A DNA stretch of 22,496 bases from Betaproteobacteria bacterium (lineage in GTDB: Bacteria; Pseudomonadota; Gammaproteobacteria; Burkholderiales; SG8-41): contig JAJTHX010000089.1 of assembly GCA_021300125.1 (NCBI GenBank), forward strand, positions 1 to 22,496, given 5' to 3'. The translations under genes were made by a program, and so were the position numbers. Position 1 is the first letter of the stretch. Each line of letters begins with the position of its first letter. The notes beneath the pieces were generated by a model, which saw only the letters and a list, made by a program, of their open reading frames with translations, was not told the origin of the DNA and searched no databases. This document shows, in pieces, positions 15,537-22,327 of this stretch.

Positions 15537-17309
15537 TCAGCGGTACTGCCTGGCGCTGAACTTGCGGTACTTTGGAAGCAGGCGCCGGGGCTGGCGGAAG
15601 GCATCGCGGCGGAAGGGATCGCCGAGCTCCTGGGTGAGCATCATGTTGATCACGGTGGGCTTGTTGGAACGCACCGCGGCGCGCAGCGCGTCGCCGACCT
15701 CGTCGACATGTTCCACCGTCAGGCCCTGCGCACCCATCGCCTCGGCGATCTCGGCAAAGTTCGGGTTCTGCAGATTGGTACCGAGGAAGCGGTTCTCAAA
15801 GTAGTCGATCTGGTTTTTCTTTTCCGCGCCCCATTGGCCGTTGTTGAAAACCACGGCGATAGCCGGGATTTTCTCGCGCACGCAGGTCATCACTTCATTG
15901 AGGCTCATGCCCCAGGCACCGTCGCCGACATAGGCGATCGCCGGGCGGTCGGGACGGCCGACCTTGGCGCCCATCACCGCGGGGAAGGCATAGCCGCAGT
16001 TGCCAAAGCTCATCGCGGCAAGGAAAGAGGGCGCCTGCTCGAAGTGCAGATAGCTGTTGGATACCGAGCAGACGTTGCCGATGTCGGTGGCTACCATCGC
16101 GTTCTTCGGCATCGCCCGCGCCAGCGCGGCCAGCGCCTGGCGCGGTCCGATCCGGGTCTTGGTATTGGGCGAGGGCCATTTGTCCAGCTCCTCGGTCCAG
16201 GCTTTCTTTTCCTTCGCGATCTCGGCCAGGCGGGCCTTGTTCGGCTTGAGCTTGGCCAGGCCCTTGACGCGCTCGAGCAGCGCGATTGCCGCCAGCCGCG
16301 CATCACCGCAGACGCCGACCGTGGTTTTCTTGACCAGGCCGAGCATGCGCGAATCGGCATCAACCTGGATGATTTTTGCATCCTTCGGCCAGTAGTCGAG
16401 GCCGTGCTGCGGCAGCGTGCCGAAGGGCCCGAGCCGCGAGCCCAGCGCCAGCACCACGTCGGCACGGGCGATCAGCTTCATCGCCGCCTTCGAGCCCTGG
16501 TAGCCGAGCGGGCCGCAGGCCAGCGGATGGCTCGCCGGGAAGGAGTCGTTGTGCAGGTAGGAGTTGACCACCGGTGCGGTGAGGTATTCCGCAAGCGCGG
16601 CGCATTCCTTGATGCCGCCCGCCATGATCACGCCGCCGCCGGAGAGAATCACCGGGAATTTGGCCTTGGCCAGCATGCGTGCTGCGGCATCGAGGGTTTC
16701 CGGCCCGCCGGCGGAACGCTCAAGCTTGTGCGGCTGCGGAATTTCGTAATCGCCCTCGCCGTAGAAATAGTCGCGCGGGATGTTGACCTGCACAGGACCG
16801 CGCTCGGCCATCGCGACGTCGAAAGCGCGTCCAGTCAGTTCGGCGATGCGCAGCGGCGAATTGACGTGCACCTGCCACTTGGTGATCTTGGAAAAGATCG
16901 GCATCTGTTCGGTTTCCTGGAAACCGCCCAGGCCCATACTCAGGCTGCCCGACTCCGGCGTGACGCACACCACCGGCGAATGCGCCCAGTACGCGGCGGC
17001 AATGCCGGTGACGAAATTGGTGATGCCGGGCCCGTTCTGCGCGATGCACAGGCCATGTTTGCCGGTCACGCGCGAATAGCCGTCGGCCATGTGCGCGGCG
17101 TTCTGTTCATGCGCCACCGACACGAAACGGATGCCAGCCAGCGGGAACAGGTCATGGGCATCCATGTAGGCGGAGCCGACGATGCCGAAACAATCCTTCA
17201 CGCCCTGCGCGACAAGAGTTTCGACAAACGCTTCGGAGGGCGTCATCCGCACCTTGCCGCCGGCCGCGATGGCCTTCGCCACGTTTTTGCTGTCTGCCAT
17301 GGTGTTCAT
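15537..17309 (-). CDS. xsc: Sulfoacetaldehyde acetyltransferase (thiamine-diphosphate enzyme)
   Basis: Converts sulfoacetaldehyde plus phosphate to acetyl phosphate and sulfite, the desulfonating step for taurine, isethionate and related C2 sulfonates; cytoplasmic. The 590 residues show the three-domain ThDP fold: catalytic Glu68 in SVAHEQNAAHMADGY, and the ThDP/Mg site GDG (462-464) to NN (489-490). Segments I recall as characteristic of Xsc rather than acetolactate synthase are VNIPRDYFYGEGDYEIPQP, NSYLHNDSFPASHPL with LGYQGSKAAMKLI, WGAEKKNQ, and the C-terminal ELGDPFRRDAFRQPRRLL. The start at 17309 is fixed by a GAGGAGGAG Shine-Dalgarno. Compared with the Alcaligenes-type enzyme as I remember it, the linker near residues 375-388 looks shorter. 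No pta gene is adjacent. Confirmation by alignment would settle it. Confidence 0.88.
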   Translation of the reverse strand: MNTMADSKNVAKAIAAGGKVRMTPSEAFVETLVAQGVKDCFGIVGSAYMDAHDLFPLAGIRFVSVAHEQNAAHMADGYSRVTGKHGLCIAQNGPGITNFVTGIAAAYWAHSPVVCVTPESGSLSMGLGGFQETEQMPIFSKITKWQVHVNSPLRIAELTGRAFDVAMAERGPVQVNIPRDYFYGEGDYEIPQPHKLERSAGGPETLDAAARMLAKAKFPVILSGGGVIMAGGIKECAALAEYLTAPVVNSYLHNDSFPASHPLACGPLGYQGSKAAMKLIARADVVLALGSRLGPFGTLPQHGLDYWPKDAKIIQVDADSRMLGLVKKTTVGVCGDARLAAIALLERVKGLAKLKPNKARLAEIAKEKKAWTEELDKWPSPNTKTRIGPRQALAALARAMPKNAMVATDIGNVCSVSNSYLHFEQAPSFLAAMSFGNCGYAFPAVMGAKVGRPDRPAIAYVGDGAWGMSLNEVMTCVREKIPAIAVVFNNGQWGAEKKNQIDYFENRFLGTNLQNPNFAEIAEAMGAQGLTVEHVDEVGDALRAAVRSNKPTVINMMLTQELGDPFRRDAFRQPRRLLPKYRKFSARQYR

Positions 17310-17315
17310 GTCGAG

Positions 17316-17324
17316 CTCCTCCTC
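17316..17324 (-). promoter_or_regulatory. Strong ribosome-binding site of xsc
   Basis: GAGGAGGAG on the minus strand, 6 nt before the ATG at 17309. It is the strongest Shine-Dalgarno in the window and rules out the in-frame ATGs further upstream (17381 and 17378). It implies high expression of the enzyme when induced. Confidence 0.85.
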
Positions 17325-17376
17325 AAGGGCCTGTGGACATTGCGCGCGGCGCCGGTCGCGCCGTCGCGAGGCTGGC

Positions 17377-17406
17377 ATCATACGCCGGCCGCCACTGATG
17401 ATGCAA
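17377..17406 (-). promoter_or_regulatory. Candidate xsc promoter
   Basis: On the minus strand a -10 TATGAT (17377-17382, 5 of 6) is separated by 18 bp from TTGCAT (17401-17406, 3 of 6 with the TTG conserved). Transcription would begin near 17370, giving a leader of about 60 nt. The -35 lies inside the LacI-type operator, the arrangement expected for repression. Confidence 0.55.
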
Positions 17407-17415
17407 ACGCTTGCA
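17402..17415. promoter_or_regulatory. LacI-family operator between xsc and the dehydrogenase gene
   Basis: TGCAAACGCTTGCA is a 14-bp inverted repeat with a central CG and six of seven pairs matched, conforming to the general LacI/GalR-family operator pattern. It overlaps the proposed xsc -35. The only LacI-family gene in the window is immediately beyond xsc, making it the natural ligand. No second copy was seen in the same spacer. Confidence 0.7.
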
Positions 17416-17431
17416 GAAAGAACCGTAATTT

Positions 17432-17453
17432 ATTGATTTTATTGTAAAAAATT
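17432..17453. repeat. AT-rich element, copy 2, in the xsc/dehydrogenase spacer
   Basis: Part of a strikingly AT-rich block (about 17425-17462) in GC-rich DNA. It contains ATTGATTTTATTG followed by an A-run, matching the copy at 10556. It lies upstream of the proposed xsc promoter and could act as an UP-like or bent-DNA element. On the plus strand no good promoter for the dehydrogenase gene was found in it; TACAAT at 17512-17517 is a weak -10 candidate. Confidence 0.4.
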
Positions 17454-17575
17454 ATTTTTAGTCCAAGCCGCCAGATCCCTGGCCCGGCAGATCGGCAGCT
17501 CCGGCACAAGCTACAATCCGGGGCCGCTGCCGCTGCGAACCCGCAGCACCTCCAGCCGAACAACCCGGAGTTGAA

Positions 17576-20503
17576 TTGAACGCCCCACAGGACAGCCGCC
17601 TCGCACGCGCGGCCGATCACGAATCCCTGGCGCGAACGCTCACCGTGCGCATTGCCGGCGAGGTGCGCTTCGATACCGCATCCCGCGCCGCGTATTCCGC
17701 CGATGCCTCCAATTACCGGCAGATCCCCATCGGCGTGGTGTTGCCGCGCACGGTCGAGGACATCCTTGCCACCCTCGACATCTGCCGTGCCCATGGCGTG
17801 CCGATCCTGCCGCGCGGCGGCGGCACCTCGCAGAACGGCCAGTGCGTCAACGTCGCGGTGGTGATCGACACCACCAAGTACCTGAACCGCGTGCTGCATG
17901 TCGATCCCGACAAGCGCCTTGCGCGCGTCGAGCCCGGCGTGGTCTGCGACAGCCTGCGCGACGCCGCCGAGGCACACGCGCTGACTTTCGGCCCCGACCC
18001 CGCCACCCACAGCCGCTGCACGCTGGGCGGCATGATCGGCAACAACTCCTGCGGTGCGCATTCGGTGATGGCGGGCAAGACCGTCGACAACATCGAAACG
18101 CTGGACATCGTCACCTACGACGGCCTGCGCCTGACCGTCGGCCCGACTGCCGAGGACGAACTCGCGCGCATCATCCGCGGCGGCGGCCGCCGCGGCGAGA
18201 TCTACCGCCGGCTGCGCGACCTGCGCGACAAATACGCGGAGCTGATCCGCGCGCGCTTTCCCAAAATCAAGCGCCGCGTGTCCGGCTACAACCTCGACCA
18301 GCTGCTGCGGGAGAACGGCTTCAACGTCGCGCGCGCGCTGGTCGGCAGCGAAGGCACCTGCGTGTTCACGCTGGGTGCGACAACCAGGCTGGTGGACAGC
18401 CCGCAGAAACGCGTGCTGCTGGTGCTCGGCTTTCCCGACATCTACCTCGCCGGTGACGCGGTCCCCGAAATCCTGCCCTTCAGGCCGATCGCGACCGAGG
18501 GCCTCGACGAACGCATCATCGGCGGCCTGCGTGCACGCGGCCTGCGCGGCGATGACATCCGGCTGCTGCCTGAAGGCCGCGCCTGGATCATGATCGAGTT
18601 CGGCGCCGACAGCATCGAAGCCGCCGTCGCGCAGGCCCAGGGCCTGGTCGATCAATATGCGGCCAAGCCGTCGGGCGCGTTCAAACCCTCATCGTGGCTG
18701 ATCACCGACAACGCGATGTGCGAACGCATCTGGTCGATCCGCGAGACCGGCGCCTCGGCCACCGCACTGACCATCGAACCGGGCGCGGTCGATCCCGTGG
18801 TCGGCTGGGAAGACGCGGCCGTGGATCCGCTGCGGCTGGGCGATTACCTGCGCGAATTCCAGGCGCTGGTCGACCGCCACGGTTACCAGACCTCGCTCTA
18901 CGGCCACTTCGGCGACGGCTGCATCCATGCCCGCATCACCTTCGACACGCGCAGCCACGAGGGCATTCGCGTCTGGCGCAGCTTCCTGCGCGCAGCCGCC
19001 GAGCTGGTGGTGAAGTACGGCGGCTCGCTGTCGGGGGAGCATGGCGACGGCCAGGCCAAGGCCGAGTTCCTGCCCATCATGTACGGCGAAGAACTGATGC
19101 AGGCCTTCCGCGAGTTCAAGGCGATCTGGGATCCGGACAACCGGATGAACCCGGGCAAGGTCATCGACCCCTACCGCGCCGACGAGAACCTGAAGTACGG
19201 CCCGGACTACGCACCGCGGCAGCCCGTCACCGCGTTCCGCTACGCCAGCCGCGAGGGCCATGGCTTCACCCGCGCCATCGAACGCTGCGTGGGCATGGGC
19301 AAATGCCGCGCCCACGACGGCGGCGTGATGTGCCCGAGTTACCGCGCCACGCGCGAGGAACGCTATTCCACGCGCGGCCGCGCGCGCCTGCTGTCCGAGA
19401 TGCTGCGCGGCGAAATCATCCGCGACGGATGGCGAAGTGAAGAAGTGCGCAAAGCGCTGGAGCTGTGCCTTGCCTGCAAGGGCTGCAAGAGCGACTGCCC
19501 GACCCACACCGACATGGCCACCTACAAGGCCGAGTTCATGCACCAGCACTACCGCGGCAGGCTGCGCCCGCGGCAGGCCTACAGCATGGGCTGGATCCAC
19601 CGCTGGGCGCGCGCAGCCTCGCTGGCGCCACGACTGGTCAACCTGCTCACCCACACACCCGGCCTGTCGGCGCTGCTCAAGTGGGCCGGCGGTGTCGCAC
19701 AGGGCCGCGAGATCCCGAAGTTCGCGCGGCGCACCTTCCGCAAATGGTTTGCCCGCCGCAGCGCCGCGGCCGGCGCCCGCGGCCGCGTCATCCTGTGGGC
19801 CGACACCTTCAACAACCATTTCCAGCCCGGCTCGGCCGCGGCTGCGGTCGAAGTGCTGGAAGCCCTCGGCTACACGGTGTCACTGCCGCCGCAGGGCCTG
19901 TGCTGCGGCCGGCCGCTGTACGACTTCGGCCTGCTTGACACCGCGCGCGGCCAGTTGCGCGACATCCTCGACGCGCTCGATGCCGACATCCGCGCCGGCA
20001 CGCCGGTGATCGGACTTGAACCGGCCTGCCTGTCGGTGTTCCGCGACGAGCTGCCGAAGCTGCTGCATGATGATCCCCGTGCCGCGCAACTGGCACAGCA
20101 ATGCCAGCTGTTCAGCGATTTCCTGATGCGCAACGACGACTGGCAGGCGCCACAGCTCGGCGGCGAAGCGCTGGTGCACGGACACTGCCACCACAAATCG
20201 GTGTTCGGCATGGCCGCGGAAATGGCCCTGCTCAAACGCCTCGGCATCCGCGCGCGGACGGCCGAATCCGGCTGCTGCGGCATGGCCGGCGCCTTCGGCT
20301 TTCATCCGGAACATGTCGCGGTGTCCGTCAAGGCCGCCGAGGCTGCGCTGCTGCCGGCGGTGCGCGCGGCGGACGCCGGCACCCTGATCATCGCCAGCGG
20401 CTACAGCTGCCGCGAACAGATCGCCCAGCTGTCCGAACGCCAGGCCCTGCACATCGCCGAGGTGGTCGCGCTCGCGCTGCGCCGGTCGCGCGAATCCGCC
20501 TGA
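17576..20503 (+). CDS. FAD-linked oxidase / Fe-S fusion, D-2-hydroxyacid dehydrogenase type
   Basis: A 975-residue fusion resembling GlcD plus GlcF or D-lactate dehydrogenase. The FAD-binding domain (about 40-275) has PRGGGTSQNGQCV, LGGMIGNNSCGAHS and ALVGSEGTCVFTLGA. The FAD-oxidase C-terminal domain (about 285-535) has LYGHFGDGCIHARI, SGEHGDGQAKAEFL and NRMNPGKVID. Cluster cysteines follow (Cys571, Cys577, Cys586; then CLACKGCKSDCP at 631-642). The C-terminal CCG region has GLCCGRP (776-777) and SGCCGMAGAFGF (900-901). Such enzymes oxidise 2-hydroxyacids and pass electrons to quinone or cytochrome. TTG at 17576 is the likely start, with GGAG 5 nt upstream. Divergent from xsc and 7 nt before the permease gene. 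The substrate is unknown; a sulfonated hydroxyacid such as sulfolactate is an inference from context only. Confidence 0.88.
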   Translation: MNAPQDSRLARAADHESLARTLTVRIAGEVRFDTASRAAYSADASNYRQIPIGVVLPRTVEDILATLDICRAHGVPILPRGGGTSQNGQCVNVAVVIDTTKYLNRVLHVDPDKRLARVEPGVVCDSLRDAAEAHALTFGPDPATHSRCTLGGMIGNNSCGAHSVMAGKTVDNIETLDIVTYDGLRLTVGPTAEDELARIIRGGGRRGEIYRRLRDLRDKYAELIRARFPKIKRRVSGYNLDQLLRENGFNVARALVGSEGTCVFTLGATTRLVDSPQKRVLLVLGFPDIYLAGDAVPEILPFRPIATEGLDERIIGGLRARGLRGDDIRLLPEGRAWIMIEFGADSIEAAVAQAQGLVDQYAAKPSGAFKPSSWLITDNAMCERIWSIRETGASATALTIEPGAVDPVVGWEDAAVDPLRLGDYLREFQALVDRHGYQTSLYGHFGDGCIHARITFDTRSHEGIRVWRSFLRAAAELVVKYGGSLSGEHGDGQAKAEFLPIMYGEELMQAFREFKAIWDPDNRMNPGKVIDPYRADENLKYGPDYAPRQPVTAFRYASREGHGFTRAIERCVGMGKCRAHDGGVMCPSYRATREERYSTRGRARLLSEMLRGEIIRDGWRSEEVRKALELCLACKGCKSDCPTHTDMATYKAEFMHQHYRGRLRPRQAYSMGWIHRWARAASLAPRLVNLLTHTPGLSALLKWAGGVAQGREIPKFARRTFRKWFARRSAAAGARGRVILWADTFNNHFQPGSAAAAVEVLEALGYTVSLPPQGLCCGRPLYDFGLLDTARGQLRDILDALDADIRAGTPVIGLEPACLSVFRDELPKLLHDDPRAAQLAQQCQLFSDFLMRNDDWQAPQLGGEALVHGHCHHKSVFGMAAEMALLKRLGIRARTAESGCCGMAGAFGFHPEHVAVSVKAAEAALLPAVRAADAGTLIIASGYSCREQIAQLSERQALHIAEVVALALRRSRESA

Positions 20504-20510
20504 GCGCACC

Positions 20511-21287
20511 GTGACCGGACCCGAGGCGCTGTCGCCCGCGCTGATCGCCTACGTCGTCCTCGTCATTGCCGTCGCCGGCTGGATCCAGGGTGCGCTGGGC
20601 CTCGGCTTTCCGATGATCGCGACACCGCTGATCGCCGCGGCGACCAGCATGCAGGTGGCGGTGGTGATGGTGCTGATTCCCTGCCTCGCCACGGTGTTTG
20701 TCAGCATCGCGCGCAGCCCCGGCTCGCTCGACATGCTGAAACGCTTCTGGTGGATGGGCCTGGTCGCACTGCTCGGCGCCGCCGTCGGCGCGCGGCTTTT
20801 TGTGCTGTATCCCGGTTTTCCCTACGCGCTGCTGCTCGCCGGGGTGATCCTGTTCTACCTCAACCTCGACCGCCTCGGCCTGTCGCAGTGGCCGGTGATG
20901 CAGCGCCATGAACTGGCGTTCGGCCTGCTGTTCGGTTTTCTCGGCGGTCTCAGCGAGGCGACCGCCAACATCGCGGCACCCCCGCTGATCATCTATTACC
21001 TCGGCATCGGCCTGCAGCCGCTGCTTCTGGTGCCGGCGATGAACATTTCCTTCCTCGTCGGCAAATCAACCCAGCTCGCCACGCTGATGCCCAGCGGCAT
21101 CGCCAGCGCCGGCGATTGGCTGCTCACGCTGCCGCTCGCGGCCGTGGCCACCTGGGCCAGCTGGCAGGGCGCGAAACTGCGCAACCGCATCGACGCCGCC
21201 ACCTATCGCCGCTGGCTGCGCGCGCTGCTGCTGGTGATGGCGCTGATTCTGCTCGCGCGCGCCGCCCATCAATGGCTGCAGTCCTGA
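20511..21287 (+). CDS. TauE/SafE-family membrane permease, candidate sulfite exporter
   Basis: The 258-residue integral membrane protein has about eight hydrophobic segments arranged as two halves, each opening with a Gly-rich motif: IQGALGLGFPMIATPLIA (about 25-42) and FGFLGGLSEATANIAAPPLI (about 141-160). This internal duplication is the TauE/SafE (DUF81) pattern. Members export sulfite, sulfoacetate or other anions, and one is encoded with taurine-degradation genes in other bacteria. The start is GTG at 20511, 7 nt after the dehydrogenase stop, so the two are co-transcribed. With Xsc encoded divergently, sulfite export is the most economical role, but the family is broad and the substrate is not provable here. 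Confidence 0.85.
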   Translation: MTGPEALSPALIAYVVLVIAVAGWIQGALGLGFPMIATPLIAAATSMQVAVVMVLIPCLATVFVSIARSPGSLDMLKRFWWMGLVALLGAAVGARLFVLYPGFPYALLLAGVILFYLNLDRLGLSQWPVMQRHELAFGLLFGFLGGLSEATANIAAPPLIIYYLGIGLQPLLLVPAMNISFLVGKSTQLATLMPSGIASAGDWLLTLPLAAVATWASWQGAKLRNRIDAATYRRWLRALLLVMALILLARAAHQWLQS

Positions 21288-21312
21288 TTCAGGACCATGA
21301 AGCGCGGCCATG

Positions 21313-21337
21313 AAAAAAGCCGGTGCGAGCCGGCTTT
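21313..21337 (-). terminator. Intrinsic terminator after grxD
   Basis: Read on the minus strand, an AAAGCCGGC/GCCGGTTTT-like stem (8 pairs plus one wobble, 4-nt loop) ends in six T, about 20 nt after the grxD stop. On the plus strand the trailing T-run is short, so it may only weakly end the permease transcript. Its core is nearly the same as the xsc terminator. Confidence 0.75.
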
Positions 21338-21355
21338 GTTGCCGGGAGCGGGGGA

Positions 21356-21661
21356 TCAGCCCAGCATCTGCTTCAATTCGCCGCTCTGGAACATCTCGGT
21401 CATGATGTCCGAGCCGCCGACGAATTCGCCGTTGACATAGAGCTGGGGGATGGTCGGCCAGTTGGCATATTGCTTGATGCCCTGTCGGATTTCGGGTTCT
21501 TCCAGCACGTTGACAGTGAAGGGATTGTCAACGCCGCAGGCGCGCAGGATGTTCACCGCATTGGCCGAAAAGCCGCACTGCGGGAAATCGGGCGAACCCT
21601 TCATGTACAGCACGACCTTGTGGCTCGTGACCTGGTTCTTGATGGTGTCCTGAACCGACAT
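21356..21661 (-). CDS. grxD: Monothiol glutaredoxin (Grx4/GrxD family)
   Basis: A 101-residue CGFS-type glutaredoxin that binds a bridging [2Fe-2S] cluster with glutathione and serves in Fe-S delivery rather than disulfide reduction. Visible features are MKGSPDFPQCGFSANAV with Cys29, the WPTIPQLYVNGEFVGGSDI stretch (TIP cis-proline and GG-x-D glutathione contacts) and a typical C-terminus. AAAGGAG lies about 7 nt before the ATG. It has its own promoter candidate at 21700-21728 and is followed by an intrinsic terminator, so it can be a single-gene unit despite following the ykgJ-type gene. Confidence 0.97.
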   Translation of the reverse strand: MSVQDTIKNQVTSHKVVLYMKGSPDFPQCGFSANAVNILRACGVDNPFTVNVLEEPEIRQGIKQYANWPTIPQLYVNGEFVGGSDIMTEMFQSGELKQMLG

Positions 21662-21699
21662 GGCTACACTCCTTTACTTGACTAAATTTATCGGGTATG

Positions 21700-21728
21700 A
21701 GTTTAGCGGGGATGGCGCGGCGGGTCAA
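21700..21728 (-). promoter_or_regulatory. Sigma-70-type promoter of grxD
   Basis: On the minus strand TTGACC (21723-21728, 5 of 6) and TAAACT (21700-21705, 4 of 6) are separated by exactly 17 bp. Transcription would start near 21693, about 32 nt before the ATG. The -35 overlaps the stop codon of the upstream gene. This is the best canonical promoter seen in the window. Confidence 0.6.
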
Positions 21729-22327
21729 CGGCCGGCATCGAGTGCGGTCTTCAGCGCTTGTGGCATCAACTGCAGGCCGAACACCTCCAGCGCCGCGGAT
21801 TCGAGCATCTCGGCTTCCCAGCAAAAGCGGCGTTCAATCCGCTCATACTCGCCGCGTGAAATGTCGCAGTGCTGCGGATCGCTGGTCACCAGCAGCTTGC
21901 GGCAGGCGTTGGGCCGGACGTCGTACACGCTGCAGGCACCCGCGGCGTCGAGAAACACACAGGCCTGGTCCGCTGCCGGCTGTTCGCGCCAGGTGTCCAC
22001 GCCGTACGCGCTCTGCCGTTCGAGTTTGTCCCTGTCGAGTGCCCGCCCTGCACTGCGCAGATGCTCGACCAGCAGATGCGCCTCGTGCGGGCGGATTTCC
22101 ACCGGCCCGTGGCAGCAGTGGCTGCAGCCCTTGTGGCAACGCACTGCCTCGGCACCGGTCAGGCGGCGATCCTGTTCAAGCAGCCCGTCCATTTCGGCAT
22201 GGGCCTCGCGCGCGAGCTGCAGCGGCGCGGCATCGGTCGCGGCACGCAGCCGCGCGACATGGCCTTCATACAGCGCGCGCAGTTCGGCCATGCGGCGCAG
22301 CCGCGCGGCGTCGCGTTCCGTGCTCAT
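21725..22327 (-). CDS. YkgJ-type cysteine-cluster protein
   Basis: A 200-residue protein of the YkgJ (CxxCxxxCxxxCC-type, zinc or iron chelating) family. The N-terminal ~60 residues are helical and charged. The cluster region has CHKGCSHCCHGP (Cys64, 68, 71, 72), then ACVFLDAAGACSVYDVRPNACR (Cys123, 132, 142) and a further Cys154, in family-typical order. Members are presumed metal-binding, but function is not established. The ATG overlaps the prmC stop as ATGA, so translation is coupled to the release-factor methyltransferase. Next downstream is grxD, 63 nt away. Confidence 0.88.
   Translation of the reverse strand: MSTERDAARLRRMAELRALYEGHVARLRAATDAAPLQLAREAHAEMDGLLEQDRRLTGAEAVRCHKGCSHCCHGPVEIRPHEAHLLVEHLRSAGRALDRDKLERQSAYGVDTWREQPAADQACVFLDAAGACSVYDVRPNACRKLLVTSDPQHCDISRGEYERIERRFCWEAEMLESAALEVFGLQLMPQALKTALDAGR

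Noticed and set aside
17432..17444. FNR-like site in the AT-rich block (TTGAT...)
   Set aside because: The second half-site ATCAA is missing; the sequence is a direct-type repeat (TTGAT, TTG), not the required dyad.
15357..17447. 696-codon open frame on the plus strand opposite xsc
   Set aside because: It mirrors a complete Xsc with a strong ribosome-binding site. The plus-strand translation is low-complexity and has no recognisable motif.
17378..19819. Long minus-strand frames opposite the FAD/Fe-S gene
   Set aside because: They are shadows of a coherent 975-residue multidomain protein, and one would run across the xsc control region.
14444..21287. Recent mobile-element insertion of the sulfonate block
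   Set aside because: No transposase, integrase, tRNA target, flanking direct repeats or obvious composition shift was seen at its borders.
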